A stretch of 64,000 nt of DNA. Source: Virgisporangium aurantiacum. Its GTDB lineage: Bacteria; Actinomycetota; Actinomycetes; Mycobacteriales; Micromonosporaceae. This document shows positions 23,899 to 32,519 of the stretch, in pieces. The DNA is taken from positions 124,001 through 188,000 of the forward strand of contig NZ_BOPG01000009.1 in assembly GCF_016863635.1 (NCBI RefSeq). The letters are read 5' to 3'. The position numbers and the translations under genes are program-made. The notes under the pieces are model-generated. The model ran no database searches and had not been told where the DNA came from. It saw nothing but the letters and a program-made list of their open reading frames with translations. The first letter of the stretch is position 1. Each line of letters opens with the position of its first letter.

Positions 23899-26800
23899 TC
23901 AGCTGACGTGCGCCAGGCGGGGCTGCCAGTAGCGGTCGTCGTGGGGCGGCTCGTAGCCGCCGCGATCGTAAGCGCTCCGCTGGTAGCCACCGCGGTCGTA
24001 GCCGCCCTGGGGGTAGCCGCCGCGGTCGCCGGCCCGGTCGTAGCCACCGCCGTCGTAGCCGCCCTGGGAGTAGCCCCCGCGGTCATGGCCACTCGGGGGG
24101 TAGCCCCCGCGGTCGTGGCCGCCCTGGCCGTAGCCGCCACGGTCTTGGCCGCCCTGGGGGGCGTAGCCGCCGCGGTCATGGCCGCCCTGGCCGTAGCTGC
24201 CACGGTCTTGCCCACCCTGGGCGTAGCCGCCGCGGTCGCCGGCCCGGTCGTAACCGCTCTGGCCGTAGCCGCCCTGGCCGTAATCGTCGCGGTCGTAGCC
24301 ACCTTGGCCCTGGCCACCCTGGCCGTAACCGCCACGGTCATAGCCGCCGCGGTCATGGCCAGCGCGGTCGTAGCCACCGTGATCGCCGGCCCGGTCGTGG
24401 CCGCCGCGGTCATGACCACCCTGGCCATAGCCACCGCGGTCGTAGCCGCCCTGTTCGTAGCCGCCGCGGTCGTAGCCATTGCGGTCATAGCCGCCACGGT
24501 CGTAGCCGCCACGGTCGTAGCCGCCACGGTCATCGCCGGCCTGGCCGTAGCCACCCTGGCTGTGGCCACCACGGTCGTAACCGCCGCGGCCATCGCCAGC
24601 CTGGCCGTAACCACTCTGGCCGTACCCACCCTGGCCCTGGCCACCCTGGCCCTGGCCACCCTGGCCGTAACCGCCCTGGCTGTAGGCACCACGGTCGTGG
24701 CCACCGCGGTCGTAACCGCCGCGGTCATCGCCGGCCTGGCCGTAGCCACCCTGGCCGTGGCCAGCCTGGCTGTAGGCGCCACGGTCGTGGCCGTTGCGGT
24801 CGTGACCGCCGCGGTCATCGCCTTGGCCGTACCCACCCTGGCCGTAGCCGGCCTGGCCGTAGGCGCCGCTGTCGTAGCCGTTGCGGTCATAGCCGCCGCG
24901 GTCATCGGCGGCCTGGCCGTAGCCACTGTGGCCTTGACCGCCGTGGTCGTAGCCGCCTTGGCCAGCCTGGCTGTAGCCCCGGTTGTAGCCGCCGGACTCG
25001 TAGTTCTGGTAGCCGGGACCGTGGCCCGCCTGGTCGTAGCCCTCGTAGGGGCTTCGTTCGGGGCCGGCGCCGATGGCCAGTTGCGGACGGGCGCTTGCCG
25101 GTCGGTCGTACTCCGACTGGCCGTAGCCCGGCGTGGCGTACGCCGCACTGCCGAAGCCGGCGCCGAAGCCGGGTCCGGACGTCGGGCCGTAGCCCGAACC
25201 GGCCGCCGGGCCGTTGGCCGACCGGGGCGGCGGGCCGAAGCCGCGCGTCTTGCCGTACTGGTACTCCTGCACCAGCGGGTGCCCACTGTCTGCCCGGATC
25301 GCCGGCAGGTTGCCGGTCTCGTCGGTGCCACGCATGTAGGTGACGTCGGGGCCGGTGTTGGCGTACCGCTCTTCGTAGCCCGGGTCGTAGGGCGCCGGGC
25401 CGTAGCCACGCTCGAAGTCGGGTTGGCCGTAGCCCTGTTCATAGCCCTGGGCGTAGGCGGCCCGCTCGTACATCGGGTCGTAGCCGGCGTGGTTGTATGT
25501 CGCCTCGTAGCCGGCGCGGTCGTACGCCGCGTCGTATCCGGCCTGGCCGTAACCGGCGTAGGCCGGCTCGGGGCCGTACGCGGGCTCCGGGCCGTAGCCG
25601 GGCTCGGGTCCGCCGTAGTTTGCCGACGACGGCAGCGCGAACTGGCCCGGGATCGGTGCCGGCTCGGGCGCCGCACCGAGGGCCAGCCGCACGGGGGGAG
25701 CCTCCAGCGGACCGACACCGGGCGACACCGGAGCCGGCAACGGCGGGAGCACGGTGACCGACGGCTCGTCGAGCCGCATCATGCGGGCCGTGTTCGTGAA
25801 CAGCCGCGGCGCGTTGACCGCGACGGAGCCGATCAGCTTCCCCTTGCGCGTGTACGTGGCCAGCACGCCGCTCTTCGCCGGGTCCTTCTTGCCCGGGCGC
25901 AGTTCGTGCACCTCGATGTCTGCCTTCGGGTCTACCTCACCGCAGACCTCGATGCGCAGGCCGCCCTGGTGCGTCCAGAAGCGCGGCAGGATCGAGACGG
26001 CCGGGACCGGCCGTCCGCCCGCCATCAGCGCGCGAGCCGCGCCGATGCCCTGTTCCTGCGCGGCGATCCACTGGCCGACCTTCTGCGGCTTGCCGTTGCC
26101 ACGCGGGTTGGGCCACCGGGCGATCGAACCGCAGGCCACCACCCCGTCGACGGCGTCGCCGTTGGTGTCCAGCACGCGCAGCGACGCGTCACAGAGGACG
26201 CCGTCGCTCGTGTCGATGCCGGTGCCGTCGAGCCACGTCAGGTCGGGGCGCTCGCCCATGGTGCCGACGACGATGTCGGCGTCGACCGTCGACCCGTCCT
26301 TCAGCGTCAGGTGCCACTGGTTCCGGTTGTACTCCAGGCCGGTCACCCGGCCACCGGACGCGATCTCGATGCCGTGCCGCTTGTGCGAGGCGGCGACCAT
26401 GTGGCCGATCACGCTGCCCACCGCGCGTCCCATCACGAACGGACGGGGTTCGATGATGACGGCCTGGCGGGCCATGTCCTTCACCGCGCAGGCGACCTCG
26501 CACCCGGTGACCCCGCCGCCGACGACGGCCACCCGCTTGACGGTGCGCAGGTCACGCCGCAGGTTCCAGGCGGCCTGCAGCCCGCTGATCACGTGCATGC
26601 CGGGCTGGTCGTCGGGCCAGTCGTTGGGGACGACGGCGCGGGCGCCGGTCGCGACCACCAGGCCGTCGAAGAAGATCGACTCACCGGTGTGCGCCTCGAC
26701 GACCCGGCGCTCCAGGTCACAGGACACCGCGCGGCGGCCGAGCCGCCAGATGACGTCGAGGTCGGGATCGAGCGGCGTGATGACGTCGCTCGGGCGCTTC

Positions 26801-26979
26801 TGCCCGGACAGGATGCCCTTGGAGCACGCCGGCCGGTCGTAGTGACCCTCGGGCTCGTCGCCCATCACCACGATCTCGCCGGCAAAGCCCATCCGGCGCA
26901 GTTCCGTGGCGCACGACAGGCCGGACGCGCCGGAGCCGACGATCAGGATCCGGTCACGCACGTCGAAGTCGACGTACAT
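23899..26979 (-). CDS. Ferredoxin reductase-like FAD/NAD(P) oxidoreductase with a 570-residue Gly/Tyr low-complexity tail
   Basis: A 1026-residue protein. Residues 8-405 form a Pyr_redox_2 ferredoxin reductase: FAD site ILIVGSGASGLSC, the HYDRPACSKGIL segment, NAD site VAVVGGGVTGCEVA, the TMGERPDLTW region and GVVACGSIARW. A Pro-rich linker runs from about 410 to 450. From about 454 to the end the chain is nearly all Gly, Tyr, Gln, Asp, Arg, His, Ser and Asn, in short units such as GGYDRGGY and GYGQGG, like the condensate-forming tails of FUS or hnRNP proteins. Typical reductases are about 400 residues. It begins 3 bases after the membrane heme-ferredoxin gene, which should supply its electron partner. 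Confidence 0.88.
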   Translation of the reverse strand: MYVDFDVRDRILIVGSGASGLSCATELRRMGFAGEIVVMGDEPEGHYDRPACSKGILSGQKRPSDVITPLDPDLDVIWRLGRRAVSCDLERRVVEAHTGESIFFDGLVVATGARAVVPNDWPDDQPGMHVISGLQAAWNLRRDLRTVKRVAVVGGGVTGCEVACAVKDMARQAVIIEPRPFVMGRAVGSVIGHMVAASHKRHGIEIASGGRVTGLEYNRNQWHLTLKDGSTVDADIVVGTMGERPDLTWLDGTGIDTSDGVLCDASLRVLDTNGDAVDGVVACGSIARWPNPRGNGKPQKVGQWIAAQEQGIGAARALMAGGRPVPAVSILPRFWTHQGGLRIEVCGEVDPKADIEVHELRPGKKDPAKSGVLATYTRKGKLIGSVAVNAPRLFTNTARMMRLDEPSVTVLPPLPAPVSPGVGPLEAPPVRLALGAAPEPAPIPGQFALPSSANYGGPEPGYGPEPAYGPEPAYAGYGQAGYDAAYDRAGYEATYNHAGYDPMYERAAYAQGYEQGYGQPDFERGYGPAPYDPGYEERYANTGPDVTYMRGTDETGNLPAIRADSGHPLVQEYQYGKTRGFGPPPRSANGPAAGSGYGPTSGPGFGAGFGSAAYATPGYGQSEYDRPASARPQLAIGAGPERSPYEGYDQAGHGPGYQNYESGGYNRGYSQAGQGGYDHGGQGHSGYGQAADDRGGYDRNGYDSGAYGQAGYGQGGYGQGDDRGGHDRNGHDRGAYSQAGHGQGGYGQAGDDRGGYDRGGHDRGAYSQGGYGQGGQGQGGQGQGGYGQSGYGQAGDGRGGYDRGGHSQGGYGQAGDDRGGYDRGGYDRGGYDRNGYDRGGYEQGGYDRGGYGQGGHDRGGHDRAGDHGGYDRAGHDRGGYDRGGYGQGGQGQGGYDRDDYGQGGYGQSGYDRAGDRGGYAQGGQDRGSYGQGGHDRGGYAPQGGQDRGGYGQGGHDRGGYPPSGHDRGGYSQGGYDGGGYDRAGDRGGYPQGGYDRGGYQRSAYDRGGYEPPHDDRYWQPRLAHVS
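23920..25620 (-). repeat. Degenerate coding repeats of the Gly/Tyr tail
   Basis: About 1.7 kb made of imperfect 12-24 base units encoding G-Y-D-R-G-G, G-Y-G-Q-G-G, G-H-D-R-G-G and G-A-Y-S-Q blocks. The densest part is 23920-24990. Unit order is irregular, as expected from repeated slippage and unequal exchange. The opposite strand is free of stops for thousands of bases, which is a by-product. Confidence 0.85.
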
Positions 26980-26982
26980 AGA

Positions 26983-27855
26983 TCAACGCCTCCCGTTGCG
27001 GTGGTACGTGTGGTCGCTCGGCGGCCAGTTGCGCGGCGCCGGGCTCACCGGCGGATCGGTCGGCGCAACCAGGCGCAGCGGAATCGACCGCGGGTCACCG
27101 CCGCCGCTGTGGCTGAGCGCGATCGCGCGGGCCGGGCAGGCGCGGGCCGCCGCGATGGCCGCCTCGAGCTTGTCCTCGTCGACGATCGCGTGGTACGCGA
27201 GCCCACCGTCGTTGCGCAGCGCGAAAAGCTCGGGAGCCTCCTGTTCGCAGAAACCGAACCGGGCGCAGTAGACCGGGTTGACCTCGATGGTCGCCGTGCG
27301 GTTGTTCCGCCGGCCGACGAACCGGTTCTTGAACGCCTTGGCGCCGTTGCCGGTGAGCCAGAGGACCATCACCGCGAGCCAGGGCAGCACCACGACGATG
27401 GCGACCCAGGTGTAGCCGGTCTCCGCACCGGAGATCAGGATGTGCCCCGTCATCGCGGTGTAGGCACCGAACACGGTGCCGTGCAGCGCCCGCCACCGGT
27501 GGAAGCCCAGCTTCTTCTGGATCCCGATGGATGCCGCCACCGCGATCATGACCTCCATCGCGAGGACGCCCGCACCGATGCCCCAGGGGTCGATGTCGTT
27601 GGTGAACGGCACCACCACGTCGATGAGCTCGACGGTGCCGGTCGTCGGCGTCAGCTGGGAGAAGCCGTGCACGACCGCGAGCGTCAGGCCCAGGGTCGCC
27701 AGGAGACCGTGGATGGTCAGCATCGTGGTGTGCTTCATCTTCGTCATCGCCCAGCCGCGCGACAGTGCGAGGCCGGCCAGCAGCGCGAGCCACAGCAGCG
27801 ACGCCGAGGCGAACCCGAGCGTGGCCGCCAGGTAGTGAATTGGATCGATGTCCAT
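26983..27855 (-). CDS. Membrane heme protein fused to a 3Fe-4S-type ferredoxin domain
   Basis: A 290-residue protein. About six membrane spans occupy residues 5-175, with histidines placed as heme b ligands: MLTIHGLLATLG with VVHGFSQL, and FHRWRALHGTVFGAYTAMTGHIL, like ferric-reductase-like or cytochrome b-type domains. Residues about 195-255 are a cytosolic ferredoxin with CARFGFC (C-x5-C) and ACPARAI, the pattern of P450-type 3Fe-4S ferredoxins. A proline-rich tail ends the chain. With the reductase next door it would form a short electron path NAD(P)H, FAD, Fe-S, heme across the membrane. The final electron acceptor is unknown. Confidence 0.8.
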   Translation of the reverse strand: MDIDPIHYLAATLGFASASLLWLALLAGLALSRGWAMTKMKHTTMLTIHGLLATLGLTLAVVHGFSQLTPTTGTVELIDVVVPFTNDIDPWGIGAGVLAMEVMIAVAASIGIQKKLGFHRWRALHGTVFGAYTAMTGHILISGAETGYTWVAIVVVLPWLAVMVLWLTGNGAKAFKNRFVGRRNNRTATIEVNPVYCARFGFCEQEAPELFALRNDGGLAYHAIVDEDKLEAAIAAARACPARAIALSHSGGGDPRSIPLRLVAPTDPPVSPAPRNWPPSDHTYHRNGRR

Positions 27856-27876
27856 CTGTCTGCGATGTCCCCTGGA

Positions 27877-28596
27877 TCAGACGGTGCCGCGAAGGCCTCG
27901 AACGACACCGGCAATGCCTATGGCACCGGTCACGGCAAAGAACGCGATCATCATCAACGGCTGTTTCTTGAAGCCTTCCGCCCGATCGTTGCCCTTCGCC
28001 ACGACGGGCGGGGGCATGGCGCCCATGTCGACCTCGTTGGTGCTCTCCAGCAACGACATGTGCCGGTGCACGAAGAGCTCGCACTGCTTGGCGAAGTCGC
28101 GCATCAGGGGGTTGCGGCTGAAGGCGCGCACCTGGGCGATGGCGCCGTACACCACGCCGTGCGCGAACCGGAGGCGTTGCGCGAACAACTCGTCCATCTT
28201 CTTGCCGCTCGCGCCCCTGATCTCGTCCATCCACCCCTGCTGCTGGAGACTCGCCGCAGAGGGCAGTGGGTGGCCGAATCGCGCGGCGACCCGGGTGACG
28301 TCGTCGTCGAGCACCCGGTGGTCGGCGGCGATCAGCTTGCCGACCTCCTTCGTCCGCTTGCTGAGGCCCTTCTGCTCGGCCAGTTCACCCATCGGGATCT
28401 CCCAGAGTCCGGCCTGCTTGACCTTGTCCAGGAACACCATGTCGGCTTCATCGAAGTCGGCGGTGCTGGCGTTATCCGGGAGGACGAAACTCTTCGGAGC
28501 ATCTTCGTCGCCAGGTTCGGCCTGTGCCGGCGAGGCACCGAGAACGAGGCCGGCGCTGATCAGTCCCAGCGCGACGACGGCGAGGATGCGCTTCAC
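27877..28596 (-). CDS. Secreted DUF4142 protein with C-terminal membrane anchor
   Basis: A 239-residue protein. Signal peptide at 1-26 (VVALGLISAGLVLGASPAQA). A DUF4142 four-helix, ferritin-like domain follows (TADFDEADMVFLDKVKQAGLWEIPMGELAEQKG, KLIAADHRVLDDDV), then a membrane helix near the end (PLMMIAFFAVTGAIGIAGVV). GTG 28596 has GGAGG five bases ahead and overlaps the anti-sigma stop. Family function is unknown; some members have been linked to envelope stress. Its extracytoplasmic place makes it a candidate partner of the membrane heme protein. Confidence 0.8.
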   Translation of the reverse strand: MKRILAVVALGLISAGLVLGASPAQAEPGDEDAPKSFVLPDNASTADFDEADMVFLDKVKQAGLWEIPMGELAEQKGLSKRTKEVGKLIAADHRVLDDDVTRVAARFGHPLPSAASLQQQGWMDEIRGASGKKMDELFAQRLRFAHGVVYGAIAQVRAFSRNPLMRDFAKQCELFVHRHMSLLESTNEVDMGAMPPPVVAKGNDRAEGFKKQPLMMIAFFAVTGAIGIAGVVRGLRGTV

Positions 28597-28772
28597 GACG
28601 CCTCCGAGTACGCGTACATGGTGGTTGTCATCAGGTGCACGATTTGAGAGAGCCATTCCAGTTCGGCCGGGCAGGTGGGGCAGTTGTCCAGGTGACCGAC
28701 GAAGTCGTCCGCGTCGTCGCGATCCAGCGAACCAATGGCGTACGCGGCCACATCGACGTGAACGGATGTCAT
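28593..28772 (-). CDS. 59-residue soluble zinc-finger anti-sigma factor
   Basis: Hand translation gives a 59-residue protein beginning MTSVHVDVAAYAIGSLD. It contains HLDNCPTC, the H-x3-C-x2-C zinc motif of the anti-sigma (ZAS/zf-HC2) domain, and no membrane segment. Its ATG overlaps the sigma stop as ATGA and its TGA overlaps the GTG of the DUF4142 gene, so it is locked into one operon. ZAS proteins of this type bind region 2/4 of the sigma and often release it on thiol oxidation. Short enough to be missed by gene callers. Confidence 0.82.
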   Translation of the reverse strand: MTSVHVDVAAYAIGSLDRDDADDFVGHLDNCPTCPAELEWLSQIVHLMTTTMYAYSEAS

Positions 28773-29350
28773 TTGATCACACCCTGCTGTTCCAACTCGG
28801 CGCGCAGCATGCGCAGCGCACGGTAGACGCGGGACTTGATCGTTCCGACCGGCACGTTGAGCCTGGCCGCGGCCTGCTCGCCGTTGCCGCCGCGGAAGTA
28901 CATCTCGAAGAGCACCTCGCGATGCGCCGGTCCGATCGAACGCAGCGCCCGCTGCACGGCCACCGACGACGTGATCCGCTCGATCTCGTCGGGCGCCGGC
29001 AGGGTCGCGAGGACGGCGTCGTCAACCTCGGTCGGGCGAGCCTTCCGCCGCCGGTGGTTGTCGATGACGATCCGGCGGGCCACCGCCACGAGCCAGGGCC
29101 GCAGTGACGTGCCCTCCTCGATGTGCAGCTTGTCGGCGTTGCGCCAGGCCCGCACCAGCGTCTCCTGGACAACGTCCTCGGCCTTGTGCCGGTCGCCTCC
29201 GGTAAGACCGAGCGTGAAGGCCAGCAGTGGGCCGGCGTGCTCGGCGTACAGCGATCGGATCAGCTCATCCCGGTCACGCGGGGTGCGCGTCGCGGGCTCG
29301 ATGGTGGCCACCGCTGAGACTGACAAGATCGCCTCCTCTCGTCGCGTCAT
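28769..29350 (-). CDS. ECF sigma factor heading the redox operon
   Basis: A 193-residue sigma factor. Region 2 lies at about 30-95 (LIRSLYAEHAGPLLAFTLGLTGGDRHKAEDVVQETLVRAWRN) and region 4 at about 130-190 (ALRSIGPAHREVLFEMYFRGGNGEQAAARLNVPVGTIKSRVYRALRML). The ATG at 29350 is preceded by GACGGACGACG; an upstream ATG at 29416 would add 22 residues. It is the first gene of the set sigma, anti-sigma, DUF4142, heme-ferredoxin, reductase, all overlapping or within 21 bases. Self-transcription of the operon under redox stress is the natural inference. Confidence 0.87.
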   Translation of the reverse strand: MTRREEAILSVSAVATIEPATRTPRDRDELIRSLYAEHAGPLLAFTLGLTGGDRHKAEDVVQETLVRAWRNADKLHIEEGTSLRPWLVAVARRIVIDNHRRRKARPTEVDDAVLATLPAPDEIERITSSVAVQRALRSIGPAHREVLFEMYFRGGNGEQAAARLNVPVGTIKSRVYRALRMLRAELEQQGVIK

Positions 29351-29483
29351 GTTCGTCGTCCGTCGAACGTCGTCGAATCGCGCTCGTCGAACCTTTCCGT
29401 GAAATGGATACGCCACTTCTGAGGGACAAATCGGACTGCTGTGTCGAACTTAAGACAGGGAAAAGCGCCCGTTGACGCCGAAA

Positions 29484-29507
29484 GCCCGGCTCCGCTCGGA
29501 GCCGGGC
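29484..29507 (-). terminator. Terminator between the COG4315 gene and the sigma gene
   Basis: GCCCGGCTCC pairs perfectly with GGAGCCGGGC around GCTC. It lies 135 bases past the stop of the minus-strand COG4315 gene. The rest of the gap 29351-29641 shows no gene; the sigma operon promoter should lie in 29351-29480 but I could not pick it out. Confidence 0.7.
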
Positions 29508-29641
29508 CTTCCATAACTTTGAGTCACTTAAGAATGGACGCTGTGCAACTTGCACCGGAACCGCCCTGCGACCCCGTTTGTCGCACCCCCGGTGTGATCA
29601 GGCGTGTTACGTGCCCGTTAACCTGGTTGATTCGGCGACGA

Positions 29642-30319
29642 TCATCCCTGCGGTGCGACCGCTCCCGCCGGGAGACAGCTCACGTTCCGTTGACCGGTCG
29701 ACTGCACGACCCACCACGAATTGTTGACCGCCTGGCCCTTCCACTTGGCCGGGCCGTTGTCGCCGATGAACCGGTACAGCGGCCAGCCGCCGATGGTCGC
29801 CTGGCGCCCGCCGTCGGGCCGCTCGATCGCGCCGACCTTGGCCGGGTCGATGCCGATGACCGTCGGGGTGCCGTCGACCAGGATCGGCAGCCAGGAGCGC
29901 AGACACGCGTCGTAGCACGTGGACGCCGGCGGGTTCGCGGTGTCGAGGTCGAAGCGGTAGGTGGTCCAGCCCGCGCTGTCGACCACCACGTTGCCCATCT
30001 TGCTGATGTCCTTGCCGGTCAGCGACGTGGTCTTGAAACCGACGGGCGTGGCGCCGGCCGACGCCGAACCGGGGGCCGGCGGTGGCGTGGACGCAGCCGG
30101 CGCGCCGTACCCGTCACCGCCGCCGGCGTTGTAGGCGGGTCCGTTCGGCGACGACGACGCCGACGGCTCGGCCGCGGAGACCGCGCCGGCCGCCTTCGCC
30201 TCACCGCGGCCGGATCCACCGCCCAAGCGGGCGTGTACGAGGTAGACGGTCAGGAGCACAGCGCCCAGCAGTACAAGTGCCAGGAATCCACGCCTCTGCA
30301 TTACACCGGCGGAATTCAT
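29642..30319 (-). CDS. Secreted COG4315 (PF03640 repeat) protein
   Basis: A 225-residue exported protein. Signal or anchor helix at about 10-30 (FLALVLLGAVLLTVYLV), then a Gly/Ser/Ala/Pro linker to about 90, then two PF03640 repeats with the Y-x-[FWY]-x-x-D mark: TYRFDLDTANPPASTCYDACLRSWLPI and LYRFIGDNGPAKWKGQ. The Cys pair in STCYDAC is typical. Function is unknown, but such secreted repeats often neighbour DUF4142 and redox genes. It lies upstream of the sigma-led redox operon on the same strand and may be a target of it. Confidence 0.8.
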   Translation of the reverse strand: MNSAGVMQRRGFLALVLLGAVLLTVYLVHARLGGGSGRGEAKAAGAVSAAEPSASSSPNGPAYNAGGGDGYGAPAASTPPPAPGSASAGATPVGFKTTSLTGKDISKMGNVVVDSAGWTTYRFDLDTANPPASTCYDACLRSWLPILVDGTPTVIGIDPAKVGAIERPDGGRQATIGGWPLYRFIGDNGPAKWKGQAVNNSWWVVQSTGQRNVSCLPAGAVAPQG

Positions 30320-30411
30320 GCCCGTCTCCTCATTATTCTCGGCCCGGGCTGGTCGACTTGAGGTACGCGCTGGTGGGCGGCGTAGTTCCCGTCATAGTCA
30401 AACTGTCGTCG

Positions 30412-32490
30412 CTAGGAGTTCCCGGCCGGCTCCGCGGGTGCCGCCAGCCGCCGCAGGGCCGCCCGCACCACGTCGGGCTTGGTGGTGTACCAGAGCGGCG
30501 GCAGCGAGTCACGCAGGTAGGTGGCGTACCCACGCGGGGCGGCCAGCCGCGAGTCGAGGACGGCCACCGCGCCCTTGTCGGTGCGCGAGCGGATCAACCG
30601 ACCGACCCCCTGCGCCAGCCGGACCGCCGCGATCGGCACGCTGATCGCGGCGAAGCCCGAGCCGCCGTGGGCGTCGACGGCCGCCGATCGCGCGGCCGCC
30701 AGCGGCTCGTCGGGACGCGGGAACGGCAGCCGGTCGATGACGACCAGCTGGCAGGCGTCACCGGGTACGTCGACGCCCTGCCAGAGCGACATGACGCCGA
30801 ACAGGCAGCTCTCCCGCTCGTCTCGGAACCGCCGGACCAGGATCGGCAACGCCTCCTCACCCTGCAACAGCACCGTGAGGCCGGTGCGGGCGCGCACCAC
30901 CTCGGCCGCCCGCTCGGCGGCGCGCCGGGACGAGAACAGCCCCAGCGTGCGGCCACCCAGCGCGGAGACCAGGTCAACCAGTTCGTCGGCGGCGGCGTCG
31001 GACAGCCCGGACTGCGTGGGACGGGGCAGGTGCGCGGCGACGTAGAGGATGCCCTGCTTCGGATAGTCGAACGGCGACCCGACGTCGAGCGAGCTCCACG
31101 GTGGGGCGTCGGCGGCCTTGCCCTCGTCGTTGCCGGCCCCGCCGGCCGGGTCGCGCAGGCCCAGGCTGCGGGCGATGGTGTCGAACCGGCCGCCGAGCGC
31201 GAGCGTGGCCGACGTGGCGACCACGGTGCGGTCGGGATACAGGTGCGACGCGAGGGTTCCGGCGACGGACAGCGGCGCGACCACCACCGCCTTCCGCCCG
31301 CGGTCGTCGCGGTCGATCCAGGCGACGTCGTGATCGGCCTCGGCCAGCAACCGCTGTGCGGTGTCGGACAGCTCGGCCAGGCCCGTCTTCGCCTGCTGCT
31401 TGCGCACCGGATCGGAGTCGTCGGCCTTCGTGTCGCCGATCGCGTCGAACCCGCGGCGGGCCGCCGAGTCGAGCAGCGTGAGCGCGTCGCGCAGGGCCGG
31501 TGGCAGGCCGGTGGTGATGCGCCCCGGCGCCGCCTCGACGAGACCGATCGCGAGCATGTCGGCCGCCTCCGACAGCGCGTCGTGGTCGTCGGCGCCGATC
31601 TGGCTGCGGGCCCGACGGGCGGTGCGCTCGACGGCGTCGGGCGTCAGCTCGGCCTGCGCCGCCGAGGAGACGCGGTCGGCCAGCTCGTGCGCCTCGTCGA
31701 TCACCAGCAGCCGGTGCGGCGGCACGATGTGGCGGTTGGCCAGCATGTCGAAGGCCAGCAGGCTGTGGTTGGTGACCACGATGTCGGCCTCCCGGGCCCG
31801 CACCCGGGACGCCTCGGCGAAGCATTCGGTGCCGAACGGGCAACGCTGGGCGCCGACGCACTCCCGCGCCGGCATCGACACCTGTCGCCACGCGGTGTCG
31901 TCGACGCCGGGGTCGAGCTCGTCGCGGTCACCCGTCTCCGTTTCCAGCGCCCATTCCCGGAGCCGACCGATCTGCTTGGCCAGCCGGCCGGCGGCGCCCA
32001 GCCACTTCACGCCGCCGCTACCGCCCTGCCCGGACCCGGCGTCGAACAGTCCGTCGGGCTCCTCCTCGGTGCTGTCGTCCAGCTTCGCCAGGCACAGGTA
32101 GTGGTGGCGGCCCTTCAGCACGGCGAAGGAGGGGCGCCGGCCGAGGAACGGCTCGGCCGCGTCGGCCAGCCGCGGCAGGTCGTGGTCGATGAGCTGGGAC
32201 TGCAGCGCGAGCGTGGCCGTCGAGACGACGACCGGACCGTCGACCAGCAGGGACGGGACGAGGTAGGCCAGCGACTTTCCCGTGCCCGTGCCCGCCTGTA
32301 CCAGCAGGTGCCGATCGGACCGCTCGGCGTCGGCGATCGCCTCGGCCATCGCCCGTTGACCCGGCCGGTCGGCGCCACCGGGCACGGCACCCACCGCTGC
32401 GGCCAACAGGTTGGCGAGCGTGGTGTCGGATCGACGGGGCCGGACGGTGGTCGGTTTGGATTTGACGGGAGCGGCGGTCACGTCAGGCAC
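30412..32490 (-). CDS. dinG: DinG/XPD-family ATP-dependent DNA helicase
   Basis: A 692-residue superfamily 2 helicase. Walker A is QAGTGTGKSLAYL near residue 65, the DEAH box is DEAHEL, and the C-terminal motif with GVDVPGDACQLVVIDRLPFPRP and QGVGRLIRSRTDKG closes the RecA2 domain. Cysteines in CVGAQRCPFGTEC sit where XPD/DinG proteins bind a 4Fe-4S cluster. These 5-to-3-prime helicases act on R-loops, G-quadruplexes and stalled forks. GTG 32490 has GGGAG upstream; nearby GTG codons are alternatives. Two DnaA boxes lie just upstream. Confidence 0.88.
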   Translation of the reverse strand: MPDVTAAPVKSKPTTVRPRRSDTTLANLLAAAVGAVPGGADRPGQRAMAEAIADAERSDRHLLVQAGTGTGKSLAYLVPSLLVDGPVVVSTATLALQSQLIDHDLPRLADAAEPFLGRRPSFAVLKGRHHYLCLAKLDDSTEEEPDGLFDAGSGQGGSGGVKWLGAAGRLAKQIGRLREWALETETGDRDELDPGVDDTAWRQVSMPARECVGAQRCPFGTECFAEASRVRAREADIVVTNHSLLAFDMLANRHIVPPHRLLVIDEAHELADRVSSAAQAELTPDAVERTARRARSQIGADDHDALSEAADMLAIGLVEAAPGRITTGLPPALRDALTLLDSAARRGFDAIGDTKADDSDPVRKQQAKTGLAELSDTAQRLLAEADHDVAWIDRDDRGRKAVVVAPLSVAGTLASHLYPDRTVVATSATLALGGRFDTIARSLGLRDPAGGAGNDEGKAADAPPWSSLDVGSPFDYPKQGILYVAAHLPRPTQSGLSDAAADELVDLVSALGGRTLGLFSSRRAAERAAEVVRARTGLTVLLQGEEALPILVRRFRDERESCLFGVMSLWQGVDVPGDACQLVVIDRLPFPRPDEPLAAARSAAVDAHGGSGFAAISVPIAAVRLAQGVGRLIRSRTDKGAVAVLDSRLAAPRGYATYLRDSLPPLWYTTKPDVVRAALRRLAAPAEPAGNS

Positions 32491-32519
32491 CGTACCGGCT
32501 CCCACCGACAGGAAATCGT

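Noticed and set aside
23920..24990. Possible CRISPR array because of short repeats
   Set aside because: Units are of unequal length, have no unique spacers, and stay in frame with the reductase.
23908..28647. A 1579-residue open frame on the plus strand
   Set aside because: It is antisense to the repeat-tailed reductase, heme-ferredoxin and DUF4142 genes; absence of stops is a by-product of Gly/Tyr/Arg repeats.
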